A DNA stretch of 64,000 bases from Schistocephalus solidus (GCA_017591395.1 WEDG01003994.1:22230-86229), one strand, 5' to 3'. Numbered from the stretch's first letter, positions 10,209 through 21,770 are shown. Numbers and translations: made by a program. The notes: generated by a model from the letters alone, not told the origin.

Positions 10209-11255
10209 ATTTGAACCCAGACAGGAGACTGGATATATCTTGTGAAATATCCAGCAAAAATCGCCATGTGGAAGAAATAACTAAAAATCTTCAGAAATTG
10301 AGGGAAGAAAACAAGATTAAAATGATGTTCACAAATGTGCAGAGTCTATTGAACAAAATGGATGAAATTAAACTGTTCGTGGACCATTTACAACCTGACT
10401 TTATAGCTCTAGCTGAAACATGGTTAAATGAACAAATCGCAGACATAGAAATCAGAATAGACGGTTTTCAGCTTATCCATATGGATAGAAACGGACGTAG
10501 GGGTGGTGGAATTGCAATGTTCATACGAGAAGGCATTGAATTCATTCCGGATGGGCCCTCGCCAAATAGGATCTCGTCTTGCGAAATACTTTGTTGTAAA
10601 CTGAAAGTCCCAAACCAACCAGACCTCCATATTGCCATGGTATTTCGACCCCCAGGACAGCTAACGGACACGGACGAAGCACTCATCACAGAGGTAAAGC
10701 AAATCTGCCGTAGCAAACACTTATTAATACTTGGAAATTTCATCGCTCCCGATATCGATTGGGTGTCAATGTACTGCTCGCGATCGGAAAATCCATTCAA
10801 ACAGAAATTACTTCAGTTGGTAAATGACGAGTTTCTTACCCAACATGTCACAATGAAGACGCGGTTCCGAAATGGGCAGCATTCAAGCTCTTTAGATCTA
10901 ATCATTAGTAGAGACGACAATTGCATCCTTGCATTAAGTTCTTACGTGCCACTTGGACGAAGTGATCATTGTGTTCTTGCTTGGAAGTACAGTAATTTTC
11001 TGTACCCAAACGTCGTGCAGTTAGGGAGAGAAATGTATGGAAAGGGGATTATCCCAAAATGAAAGAATTAATGAATTGGATAGACTGGAGCCCTGCACAT
11101 GAACCTGACCCAAATGCTGCATGGTTCTTCATTAGTACATTGATTCAGCAGTTGGTAGAGAAATTCTGCCCACTTAAAAGGCGATCATCCGTCTCCCGAC
11201 CCGAGTGGGTGACATCGGAAATAAAAATGAATCTCAAGAAGAAAAGAAGACTGTG
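10148..11255 (+). pseudogene. A2 ORF2 N-terminal part (APE-type endonuclease)
   Basis: ORF2 opens at the ATG at 10,148, inside the last 61 bases of ORF1 and in a different frame. The domain shows TNVQSLLNKMDEIK, IALAETWLNEQ (catalytic Glu), RNGRRGGGIAMFIREG, FRPPG, and GRSDHCVL with the terminal Asp-His pair. This is an APE endonuclease of the CR1/Jockey type, which in active elements nicks target DNA to prime reverse transcription. The central GDFN motif reads GNFI: AAT at 10,736-10,738 and ATC at 10,742-10,744 replace the expected Asp and Asn. Catalysis should therefore be lost. A frame change near 11,059 leads into the RT linker (IDWSPAHEPDPNAAW), which is cut at about 11,255 by element B. 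Confidence 0.85.
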
Positions 11256-11610
11256 GACTGTGCGCGTTGTTCGAAATTGGTTTCGAATTTCAAGTACCTC
11301 GAGCCTACGAGTTTTTAGTCTCTACCTCAGTGTAGAAGACACGGTGTTGGAAAATCTATTAAAGAATTGTCTTTATATTCCTCTGAGTTTGTAAATTGCA
11401 ACTTGGACCCTCGATCTTTGCTGCTTTCTGAAACTCACGCCAGCTGTGTGATCCCTGCATCTGCTCTCAATCGCTGAAGGGACTCAAACCAAAGGCTGAG
11501 TACTTTTATTTTCAAATTCTTATTGTTAAAAACTCAGCTGACTCTCTATTAATTTTGTGGCAATTATAACATGCAAAACTCAAGTTCCATAAGTTTATTG
11601 TCACAAAAAA

Positions 11611-12818
11611 TTGGTCCACGACCAAGCTGCTTGGGACCGTCTCTCGGCGCCTCTACCCACTCGGCCATATTGGCAGGGGATCTTGTTAAGCAAGTTAATG
11701 GACAAGCAGAAAACAATTTTAACCATCGTTATTCTGCTATTTGTTCACCTCCCGCTAAACGGGGTAAAAAGTTCAGTAAGCTTAACTAATGTAGCTTACG
11801 AAGACGAAACATGTATGGGGTGTTTCAGCCTCCAGCAGAAATTCTCAGGGATGGAGCAGGAAATAAGGAATCTAAGACAAGAAATAGATAACTTAAAAAA
11901 ATCTATATCTTGCCCAACTGCTAAAAAAGCTCCTGTTCGTAATAAACCTACAACAAAACAAAATTCGTATTCATTTATAGCTTCTTCAAGCTTACATAAA
12001 AGTCACATTAAACATATCGCGACTGCTGAACCCGGTAAACCAGAGGAAATTTTGCTACTTCCGAAGGGAGCCCCATCTAGTCCTTGCGCCACTCTACCGG
12101 TACTTAGTTCGGGTAGCATCAGCACTAATCTGGCTTTACCGCCCATCGCTACATCACTGGTCGACGTTGCACCAACATACGATGTTGAAGAGGTTGGCGA
12201 GTTCGTTAAGCCAAAGAAGAAAAGGTCTAAGAAGAACAAGTCGTGCAGAGATTTGGCTCTAGCCTGCCCAACACCCAGTTCATTTGGACCTACCGGGCCA
12301 AGTGAATTGGTTACCAGTACTCACTCAGCTGAAAGATCTGAGTTACAAACGGGCCCTCGTTTGAGTCGAAAACATAATTTAGTCATTAAAGGGGTCCCGG
12401 AGTCAGCTTCAAGTATTCCAAAGGAGCGAGTCAAACATGACTTGGATCTCCTTCAATTGTATGCAAAAACGATGCTAACGGACGGCGAGTCCATCCACAT
12501 TCTCAAGGCATATAGAACAGGGAAAGCTCTGTCCGCACCCGAATCAAATTCTCGACCAAGACCTCTTAAAATCATCTTGGAAAACGAAGCACAGGCACAG
12601 CTCCTGCTACAGAGAAAAGCAACCCTACGGGGCCTGCATTCTGAAGTTTTTTTCAACCGGAATACGGACTGAAGGAGCGACTAAAAATGAGACAGTTAAT
12701 AATAGAACTGGAAACACGAAGGACCAATGGCGAGGCACATCTCCAAATAAGAAACGGACAAATTGTTCAAGTGAAAAGAGCATTTCTTTGGCCGAAGGCA
12801 TTCACTCTGACAGCCTAA
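11611..12818 (+). pseudogene. Element B ORF1 (coiled coil plus conserved C-terminal domain)
   Basis: The frame starting near 11,611 gives 353 residues to 12,672. A one-base shift at about 12,650 (in a T-run) restores a C-terminus ending at the TAA at 12,816-12,818. Residues about 70-95 form a short heptad-like coiled coil (FSGMEQEIRNLRQEIDNLKK). The middle is Pro/Ser-rich with a Lys-rich patch (KPKKKRSKKNK). The C-terminal domain has LVIKGVPES, AYRTGK and RPRPLKIIL. The coiled coil plus basic and RNA-binding-like C-terminus is the usual layout of LINE ORF1 proteins, which package the element RNA. The start Met is uncertain, since an upstream start cannot be excluded. The RPRPLK domain is shared with A2 ORF1. 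Confidence 0.75.
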
Positions 12819-15800
12819 CTGTCCCTTCTCAGAAACCAAAAACGTGCGCGCTTAAATTATTCGTATTAAATGCCAGATCTCTGCTTAATAAGATGCCATT
12901 GCTCCAGACTCTGGTTTTCATCCACTGCCCCAGACATTGTAATAGTTACAGAGACTTGGGCAACACCCTGTGTATCCAACTCTGAACTCAATATTCAAGG
13001 GTACGACTATATTCGTAACGATCGACACGAGGGCCGTGGCGGAGGAAGCTGCATCTATATTAAGCAGCCACTTACCTTTCTGCCGTTGGATTATCGACAA
13101 TTTACCGCGGTAGAAGAAAGTTGTTGGCTCCGAGTAGTTCTTAAAGATAACTACTCTTTACTCGTCGGTTGTGTCTATCGCCCCCCAAACGCAAGCGGGG
13201 ATTACGATCTCCGTCTCTCACAGGCATTTCATGCCGCAGTTGACCTAAATATGAAGTACTGCTTGATTGCAGGTGACTTCAATCTCCCTGAAGCTCATTT
13301 GTTTCCACCTTCCGGTCCTGCAAAGTTCGAAAACTTGCTTTAGGCAATAGATACTGGCATGTGGGTTTAGGTAGTTGATTTTCCCACCCGAGGATCAAAC
13401 ATACTTGATCTTATCTTCTGCAGAGGTTGTCAGCCATTGTCAATTTCACCTTTAGACCCACTTGGGAGTTCAGACCATGCTATAGTTGTTTCTTCACTAG
13501 AAATCGAGGCTGATGAAACGTTTTCAAAAAAATATAGCTTTTTCCACGATTTCCGATCAGCAAATATGGGGAATTACTAACACATCTTAATTCCCACGAT
13601 TGGACTAACTTCTTTCTATGTTTGGATGTGAATGTTTGTACTGATACATTCTACCAAGTTCTAGGTCCACTCATTTCTCGTTTTGTTCTCCGTAAGAAAA
13701 TAATTAATGTCAAGGATGAAGTCTACCTCCCTTTATCTTTCCGCCGTAGATTGCGTAGACTCTTGCGTCGTTTTCATCGACTAAATGACACTTCCGTCCT
13801 GCCATTGATCCAGCAAATCTTTGAACAGGCTAAGAGGCTCTCCGACGAAAAGCGACTAGCTGAAGAGGTTAACTTTGCCGAAAACCCTTCGTACAATGTT
13901 GCAAAACTCTTTTCGCGGACAGTAAAAGCGCAGAGAAAAACTCAGTACCCTGTACTTCGAGACGCTTTTGGAAACCCTATAGCTGACGCTAAGTTGACGG
14001 CTGATAGCTTCAATGCTTTCTTGTCTAGAACTTTCTGTGAACATTCGGTCGCCCCCTTTCCAAACGTCCGGGTTTGGACCGGTAACGTCCTCGAAAACAT
14101 AATTTTTACCCTCTGGGACGTAACCGTAGCCATTCGGCGTTCTCGCCAATCTTACAGTCCTGGACCAGATGGCGTCCCGGTCAGCGTTCTAAAGGCGGAT
14201 GCAAATGATATATTTCCGTCACTTCTGTATAAGATATTCAATCTTGCTCTTGAAAGTGAAACCTTCCCTATTTTATGGAAGGAATCGCACATTTTGCCTA
14301 TACCCAAACACGGCCGAACTACGTCATTTTGACGACTTTAGGCCAATAAATACACTGCCAGCAGCCTCGAAGATATTAGAGACCTTGATTAAAGACAAGT
14401 TGATGCGTCACCTAACAGAGAATAACCTACTTAATGCGGCTCAGCATGGGTTTCTCGAAAAAAGATCTTGTGACACCTGCCAGCTCTCTTACTTTGATCA
14501 TGTGCTACAATCTAGAGATAGTGGTTTTTGCAATTTACACCGTTTATTTCGACTTCACGAAGGCTTTTTGATCGTGTTGACCACGATCTCCTCCTGCTGA
14601 AACTTACCTCCTTCGGCATAGGTTACAAGCTTCTGAACTTAATATCCTCCTATTTGAATGATCGCGCACAACGGGTAAAATTTCCGATGTTATCTCCAAC
14701 CCCACGCACGTGAGGAGTGGAGTTATTCAGGTAGTGTACTCGGCCCGCTTCTATTTTTGCCTTTTTGTAAACGATGTTCCTGATTGTTTTTCAGTATGGT
14801 AGGCCCTTTATGTACGCTGATGATTTAAAAGTTGCCTATCGTTATAAACCGGTCGATCGCCACATTGTGCTTGAGCTCTTAAAAAATGATCTTCAAGCCT
14901 TCGCTCAGTGGTGTCGCACATGGCGCCTTTCGCTCTCTTGGCACAAATGCTCCGTTATGGTTAGTTGTGACAACCATCAGCCTCATCTAAGCATAGACGG
15001 TCATGACTTAAATATGCCCGGGTTTATAACGGATCTGGGCATATCATATTCTAATAGTCTTAATCTGTCAGAGCACTGCGCCCTGATTGTCTCTAAAGCA
15101 CGCCAAACCACTGGGTTTATTCTCAGAAATTTTAAAACCCTCAATATTAGGACCAGCCTTTATAAAATGTATGTCAGACCTAGTCTGGAATACTGCTCGT
15201 TTCTATTTAGCCTTCTGCACGCGAGTGAACGGAGGAAGATAGAATCAGTCCAGCACTTCTTTACTAAAAGAGTTATTACTTCAGAGCACAGAAACCTGTC
15301 CTACCAACAACGCTGTGAGCTAACAAGCCTCGACCCGTTGTGGCTTCGTAGATTTCAGAAGGGACTATTTTTACTGTTCAAGCTTTTAAACGGTTTTACC
15401 TTTAACCTCCTTACATCCCTGAGGCAGCTCGACCACTGTCGGCACACCAATCATAGAGATGTATTCTTATTTCTTCCTTTGGCACGCACCGTTAAATACC
15501 GTCAGTTTTTTTCGGTAAACGCTATAGCAAGGTGGAATAAACTACCCAGAAGTATTAAAATTCAGCAAAACTATCCTTTGTTTACGAGAGCTGTCACTAG
15601 TTTCTACATTCAGGACACCTTCCACGAATTTTGGGTGCTGATTCTCTGGAAGCTCTCTTCCGTTCAGATGGCGTCCACGGACTCTGAATCCTATGCCGGA
15701 CTTCATGCTGAAGGCAATATTGCTGGCTCTGCAGTCCGTAATCGGGTTATTTCTCAGTCTACAGCTAGCAGCCGCTCGCCGGCATACTTGCTGCTAGTAC

Positions 15801-15880
15801 AGAAGACCAGATCCACAACACCGAAAGGAGAAGTACTACACCGTGCACCTGTGTCAACACTTCCCTTTCCTAAACTTTAA
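12788..15880 (+). pseudogene. Element B ORF2 (endonuclease and reverse transcriptase)
   Basis: ORF2 begins inside the end of ORF1 at about 12,788, where no ATG is present (TTG), and needs several frame changes. The endonuclease shows VLNARSLLNKM, VTETWATP, GRGGGSCIYI, VYRPPNASG, an intact IAGDFN at about 13,268-13,285, and GSSDHAIVV. The RT shows SPGPDGVPVSVLK, FPILWKESHILPIPK, FRPINTLP, AAQHGFLEKRSC and MYADDLKVAYRY with YADD intact at about 14,812-14,823. The C-terminal thumb and connection region runs uninterrupted from about 14,774 to TAA at 15,878-15,880. Frame breaks lie near 12,930, 14,330, 14,560 and 14,720, with stops near 13,341 and 13,575. All catalytic residues I can locate are present, so decay is mostly by small indels. 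Confidence 0.8.
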
Positions 15881-15895
15881 TCTGTTCAACAAGCT

Positions 15896-16019
15896 GCAGT
15901 TTTTTCTCCTGAAAATACTTTAAAGAACGATCAGGAGTTTTTTTCACTGTCAGCTTGACCCCCTACTGTATATATCCCTTTTGACCTTGCCTGTAAACTG
16001 GCAATAAATATATAAATAA
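15896..16019 (+). other. Element B 3' UTR with stem-loop
   Basis: It contains CTCCTGA and TCAGGAG as a perfect 7-base inverted repeat around a loop of about 18 bases. The stem is bracketed by GCAGTTTTTT on the left and TTTTTTTCACTG on the right. The element then ends in an A/T-rich tail. The minus-strand relative at 48,982-49,253 keeps the stem perfectly while the loop differs. In LINEs a 3' UTR structure is often the RT recognition site; that role here is inference. Confidence 0.65.
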
Positions 16020-17897
16020 ATATGCCAGATATCAACAAACCGAACATTTTTCCGCTTTTAAGAAACAGCGAAATCGGTGTCGGAATCTACTGAGAAAAGA
16101 AAGATCAGCCTTTGAGTCAGAAATAGTCAAAGACATACCAAGAAATTCGAAAAGGTTTTATGCTTACGTTAATAAGGCAAAACGAAATCGCGACTGCATT
16201 CCTTGTCTTAAAGACAATCAGGGAAACAAGTTAACTGATAACGCTGATAAGACTAGCCTCTTATCCAATTTCTTTATGTCCGTGTATACCGAGGAACCAC
16301 CTTTTGACGAGGTCGAATACTACAATACTGCCACATCTGCAAACAAATAAGCACGAAGTCGATCCCAATGGACACAGTAAGAAAAACTCTGAAACAGCTA
16401 CAGCCCACTAAATCACCTGGCCCAGATGGTATATCCACAAACGTTCTCAATGAAATCAAAGACCAGCTGGCCTCTCCGCTCTCCAAGATATTTGAAAGTT
16501 CGATGGAGGGGGGGGCTCTGCCTATCGAGTGGAAGATAGTCAACATAACCCCCATCTATAAAGGAGGAGAGAGGACATCACCAAACAGTTTCCGACCAGT
16601 CAGCCTCACAAGTATCTGTTGCAAAATGATGAAGAAGATAATAAAAACGGAACTGATGAGGCATCTTGAAGAGAATAACTTGCTAAGTTCATATCAACAT
16701 GGATTTCGAAGTGGTCGACCCTGCCTCACAAACCTTCTCACATCCATGGAAAGTTGGACAAAATCATAAGAAATGGTTTTTTCAGTCGATGCGGTCTACA
16801 TTGACTTTAGCAAAGCCTTTGACAGGGTTCCACACAAACGTCTGATCTTTAAGCTCCGTCAAATGGGTGTGACTGGCAACCTACTCAAATGGTTTGCCGA
16901 CTTTCTCACAGACAGGCACCAGCGTGTTTGTATTGGAGACGCCAAGTCTCACTTGGAAACCGTTCACAGTGGAGTTCCGCAGGGCAGCGTTCTGGGTTTC
17001 ATTTTGTTTCTGATATACATAAACGACTGCCTGCATTGTCAGACATGCGAGAATATAATGTTCGCTGACGATCTGAAGTTATGGAACTCGATTGAAAAAC
17101 CGGAGGATGCGCGGAAATTACAACAAAACTTAGATCGCTTGCAAACATGTTGTGATGAATGGCTGCTGAACCTTACTCTTAACAAATGCCAAATAATCCG
17201 ACTGCGGTCTAGTTCCAGAAGGATGATTAGGTTTGAATACCAGGACTTCATCAGTGGTCACCAACTCCAGGAGGTAAATATTCTAAAGGACTTGGGTATA
17301 TGGATAACACCAACTCTCAAACAATCGTCGCACTGTGCAAATATCGCAAAAAAAGCTGTGTATTTTAGGCGCAATCAGGAGGTCCTTCGTTAATTTTGAC
17401 GGAGAGCTCTTTGGGCGCGTGTTTGGAACATTTATTCGGCCGGAGTTGGAATATTGCGTTCAGGCGTGGCGCCCTTGGACGAAACATGATTACGCTTTGC
17501 TGGAGAAAGTTCAACGGAGGGCAACGAAACTAGTCAGCGGATTGGAATGCCTACCCTATGAGGGCCGCCTAGAAAGACTTAAAATTTTCCTCTCTCCTAT
17601 AGGCAATACAGAGGGGATATGATCTTAGTCTTCAAACTGGTCAGAGGAGTTGATTGTGCTCTTCAGATGGCCAACTTTTTTGAATTGGCAAACATGACAA
17701 GTCTCCGAGTTCACCCATACGAACTTCAAAGAAAACACGCCAAACTTGAAGTGCGGGCCAACTTCTTTTCCCAACGGGTGATTGAAGAATGGAAAAAACT
17801 GCCAGCTTTGGTTGTTCAGGCTGAAAGCGTTGAAATGTTTAAAAGAAGACTTGATGCATTTTTACTTGATGAACATATATTTAGTCGACAGCAATGA
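16020..17897 (+). pseudogene. A2 ORF2 C-terminal part (reverse transcriptase)
   Basis: After the B insertion the linker and RT of A2 resume. Blocks in order are KSPGPDGISTNVL, LPIEWKIVNITPIYK, FRPVSLTSICCKMMKK, YQHGFRSGRPC, VYIDFSKAFDRVPHKRLI, HSGVPQGSVLG, IMFADDLKLW with the catalytic FADD intact, and the C-terminal region with TFIRPELEYCVQAWRPWT and SLRVHPYELQ. A single in-frame TAA lies at 16,767-16,769. Frame changes occur near 16,350, 17,370 and 17,620. The coding region ends with TGA at 17,895-17,897. Apart from these lesions the RT is well preserved and is the best reference copy of family A here. Confidence 0.85.
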
Positions 17898-17939
17898 TCG
17901 ATATACTAAAACGACTATCGCCATGTAACATTTGCTTGT

Positions 17940-18028
17940 TTTTCTAGCGTCTTTCTGTAAAAAGGGTTTCCAAAGGCTCTGCCTATCTCCCTTATACATA
18001 CTGAATTATATACTGAATCATACTGAAT
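17940..18028 (+). repeat. A2 3' terminus with 10-base repeats
   Basis: The 3' UTR contains AAGGCTCTGCCTATCTCCC and finishes with CATACTGAAT at 17,997, TATACTGAAT at 18,009 and CATACTGAAT at 18,019. A family A tail with the same AAGGCTnTGnCTATCTCCC block is present alone at 25,726-25,797. Short terminal tandem repeats in place of poly(A) are typical of the CR1 clade. Confidence 0.75.
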
Positions 18029-18700
18029 ATCCATAATTCATTGGTGATCACCATCTCGAGCAAGTAAAAAAGCTAAACATTTTGGGTGCGTGGAAGACAC
18101 CCACTCTCAAACCGTCGTCACACTGTGCCAAGATAGCAAAGAAGACTGGGTTTATCCCGAGAGCGGTCAGGAGATCCTACGTTAATTTTGACGAAGAGCT
18201 TTTTAGTCGTGTGTTTGGAACATTTGTCCGGCTGGCGTTCTAATATTGCATTCAGACGTGGTACCCAAAAGGAAGCATGGATAAACTGTGTTGGAGAACG
18301 TTCAATACAGGACGACAAAAATATTCAGGTGATTGGAGTGCCAACCACATAAGGACTGACTAGATTGGCTTAAAGTGCTTCCTCTCATATATTTAATACG
18401 AAGGGGATATGATCATGGTCTTCAAATTTGTCAGAGGAATTGCCTGTGCTCTTCAAATGACAAAAACGAAAATCTCAGAGGCCACCAATAAAAAGTGAAG
18501 AGAAACTACATAAAACTTGAAGGGCGGGCAAAATGTTTTCCACAGGTGATTAAAGCATGCAACAAACAACCTAGCTCGGTTGTTCTGGATGAAACTGTTG
18601 CGATACGTAAAAGAAGTTTGGATAAAATTTTAGTTGGTGACCCTGTACAAACCGAGGGAAATGCAAAAAATGAGGATGCTGAGAACTGAACTTAAGAGGA
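18029..18700 (+). pseudogene. Family A ORF2 C-terminal fragment (possible right half of A1)
   Basis: The fragment starts directly after the last A2 terminal repeat with a sequence equivalent to A2 from about 17,250 (ISGHQLQEV region). It continues through a TLKPSSHCAKIAKKT-type block and VFGTFVRL to a C-terminus at about 18,688. It is clearly more decayed than A2, like A1, and A1 stops at about 8,083 only about 30 alignment positions before this fragment begins. The simplest reading is that A2 inserted into A1 and this is the rest of A1. Alternatively it is an independent 5'-truncated copy. Confidence 0.65.
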
Positions 18701-19019
18701 GAACCGAAAAGGGGAAAATGGCTCTAAATATAGGATGGTGAAATAAAAGTGATGAAGAGATCTTTTTTGTGGCAGCCCCTTTACATAATCAAGGCTTGTC
18801 CTCAGCCAGACGGAAGACGCTAAGGAAGAAGTAACCAATTGTACAGAGCTCGTTTAACAGAAGGAAGGCGCTTCGGAACTAAGTTGACGACCACTCATCG
18901 GACATCAACCTGAACAGGATGGACACCAGTTCGTCTAGTGAAACACTGATAGATTCTAGCATTCAATCCCACGAAATATGCAAAAGTCTATATAGAAGAG
19001 TTACCCAGTATAAATTGAG

Positions 19020-21770
19020 ATGTTTATAAATCAATGCTCAAAGTTTCCTTTCAAAAATAGATGAACTCAAGGCACTAGTCTCAGTCCAAACCCCCACATG
19101 CCGTTTCCATTATGGAAACGTGGCGCAAAGCCGAAATCATTGATAGCGAGGTTTCAATAGATGGATACCAGCATTTTAGAAGAGACCGTGAAAAAACACA
19201 GGGAGTTGGAGTGGCCGTAAACGTAAGGACAGGAATATTGGCAGTTGAACGAGCGCCGGTCTTCTTCCTTTAATATTAATTTCTCTGTAGAAAGATAAAA
19301 ACAATTGTTCACAAAACCTAAAATTCTTGTCGATCTACAGACCATCAAACATTCTGAGTGCAGCTGATGAGTCACTCCTTACTTTGGTCAAGGAAGTAGC
19401 AAGTCACCAGTAGGTGTTTATTGCTGGAGATTTCAATGCACCTACAGTTGATTGGGTAAATCTGACAGTCGATCGCGCAGCAACTTCCTTCGTCCATAAG
19501 CTAATGAATCTCACTCTCGGCCAAACTCTGGCAAAGAAGGTTAACTAACCAATGAGATTTAGAGAGAGCCAGAGGGCCACTTGCCTGGACCTAGTACATA
19601 CGAAGGACTTCTCTAACATTGATGAAGTGTATTCTATTGCACCTCTCGGTAAGAGTGACCACACTACGCTGCTGTGCGATTACTCACTGTATATTCAACG
19701 CCAAAAGAGAATGAAAGGCAAGCGAATATATGGAAGGCTGATTTTAATGAGAGGAAGAAAAAACTGATGTCTGTGAAATTGGATTGTTTGATCAGAAGAA
19801 ATCCGCAGAATGACTGGCAATCATTTAAGATGATTATATTCGATATTATTAAGCGCTTTTGTCAAGTGAAGATATAAAAAGAATAAATACCCGCCTGGTT
19901 AACAAGAGAACTTAACAGGCAGTCAAGGAAGAAAAATAAAAATGGAAGTTATTCAGATAAACAGAGTCAGCAGAACATCTCGACGAATTTCGTCGACAAC
20001 GAAATGATGTCAAAAAATTGATCCGTCAGGCAAGGAAGAACTATGCATCCAGAACTATTTAACAGACTGGAAAAAAAACCAAACTTTTATTTCATTATAT
20101 CAATAGACGATTAAAAAGCAAGGACTCAGTCTCAGTACTTATTGATGGGAATGGTGTAGAAGTCGTTTAAAATGGTGAGCATTTCATGCATTTGTGTTGG
20201 TTCTTTGTCTCAATATCCACTACAGAAACTGAGCTTCAGCTTGACGATGTCAACAATAATGTTGCAAACGCCAGTCCAGTGCTGGAATATATACTCATCC
20301 CGGCACCTCTCGTGGAGCGAGAACTGAAAAAGCTCAAAGAAGCAGAGTTATCTGGTGCGGACCATATACAGGCAAAGTTCTTGAAACAGTTGGCAGGTGA
20401 CCTCTCCAAACCGCTATCGCATATAATCAATTCGTCATTTGAATCAGGGTGACTGCCATCTGAGTAGAAGGCAGCAAATTTATACCCCATATACAAGAGT
20501 GGGGCTCAATATAATGTCAACAATTATCGGCCTAACCTCCATTTGCTGTAAAATAATGGAATCGAATATATAGAAAGTAACCATGGAGTTCCTAGAGGAA
20601 AACCGATTACTCTCAGAGCTCCAGTATGGCTTCAGACAGAATTGCTCTTGTCTTTCCAGTTAATTGTTCTCGACAGAGCAGTGGACTCACGCATTAGGCG
20701 AAGATTTTTGGTTTGACGTCATCATCATTGATTTCAAGAAGGCAGTTAACAATGTCCGACACAAATGTCTAATCTAAAAATTATCCGATATTGTAATAAG
20801 AGGAATGCTGATGACATGGATTGCAAATTTTCTTACGGGAAGATTAAAAACTCTGTGCATTGATACCTCGAAGTCAACACATACTCCAGTTCTAAGTGAT
20901 GTCCCTCAAGTCTCCGCCTTAGGGCCGTTACTCTTCTCAGTCTACAACAACGACTGTGTTGACGACCTGGGCTGCAGTGCCATCATGTTTGCAGACGACG
21001 TTAAATTGTAGAGGTCAATCAGATCTAATGCCGACAGAAACGCATTTCAAGAGAGTTTCAACAGTCTTAGCAGCGGGTCTGCTCGTTGTCTCTAAAGTGT
21101 TAACGTTGGGAAGATTGTGGTCCTTAGACTGCGCACCAGAAGGACCAGTGAAGAGAAGGATTCCTACCTTTATCTTCTCGATGGGCAGTCCCTTTCAATG
21201 GTCGAGGAACAGAAGGACCTCGGTGTTCTAATAAACTCCTCACTCAAACCATCTTTACAATGTCTCAAGGCAGCTAAACGCGCGACAAATGTCTTATTTG
21301 CGCTTAGACGAGTATTTGTGCTGATTGATAAGAAATTATTTTGAAAAATTAGCGAGGCATTTGTTCGATCTCACTTGGAGTATGCCGTACATGCCTGGCG
21401 TCCGTGGCTTAAGAAGGATTATCTACAGCTGGAACGAGTGCAGGCGAGAACTAGGACGATAATCAAGAATCTTAGTCATCTGCCTTACGAATCCAGACTG
21501 GCTGATCTTGATTTGTTTCCTTTCAATTACAGGCAACTACGCGGTGACCTCATCCAAAATTACCGGATTGTCAAAGGCCACGCTTGTACCCTAGAATTTG
21601 CTGAATTCTTCGAATTGGCTGGGACGGAATATCTGCGGGTCAGCCCTTTAAACTGTACAGGAAGTTGGTCCATATGGAGTCCTATGGAAGGCCTTTTCGC
21701 AGCGGGTCTTTGGAGCATGGAACGGACTCCCTGACTAGGTGGTCTCTGAAACTGCTGACACATTTAAAAA
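19020..21770 (+). pseudogene. Element E ORF2 (endonuclease and reverse transcriptase)
   Basis: The endonuclease part has NAQSFLSKIDELKALV, an intact FIAGDFNAPTVDWVN at about 19,420-19,460, CLDLVHTKDF and PLGKSDHTTLL. The RT part has LSGADHIQAKFLKQLAGDLSKPL, NNYRP, DVPQVSALGPLLFSVYNND, IMFADDVKL at about 20,985-21,009 with FADD intact, LGVLINSSLKPS, VRSHLEYAVHAWRPW, YRQLRGDLIQNYRIVKG and FFELAGTEYLR. Several in-frame stops and at least four frame changes occur. The architecture is that of CR1-type ORF2, but the sequence differs clearly from A, B and D. It is a dead copy. Confidence 0.75.

Larger units (their letters stand above)
11256..16019 (+). mobile_element. CR1-like retrotransposon B, near full length, inserted in A2
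   Basis: About 4.76 kb with a 5' region, ORF1, ORF2 (endonuclease plus RT) and a 3' UTR ending in an A/T-rich AATAAATATATAAATAAAT tail. Its insertion is shown by copy A1. A1 reads on from the CTGCGGAGAATATATGCC region without interruption at 2,850-2,865, whereas A2 ends AAGACTGTGGA at about 11,255 and resumes ATGCCAGATATCAAC at about 16,021. B differs from A and D in sequence throughout the RT, so it is a separate family. One minus-strand 3' fragment of the same family lies at 48,982-49,253. Frameshifts in both ORFs make this copy inactive. Confidence 0.85.
8930..18028 (+). mobile_element. CR1-like retrotransposon A2, near full length, split by B
   Basis: Two ORFs are recognisable. ORF1 (about 9,012-10,208) overlaps ORF2, which starts at 10,148 with an APE-type endonuclease. 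ORF2 is cut at about 11,255 by element B and resumes at about 16,020 with the RT. The 3' UTR ends at 18,028 with three 10-base repeats of the form (C/T)ATACTGAAT and no poly(A), which is CR1-like behaviour. Without B the element would be about 4.3 kb, a usual length for this class. The 5' end is uncertain. Two stops in ORF1, mutated endonuclease residues and frameshifts in the RT C-terminus make it inactive. Confidence 0.8.
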
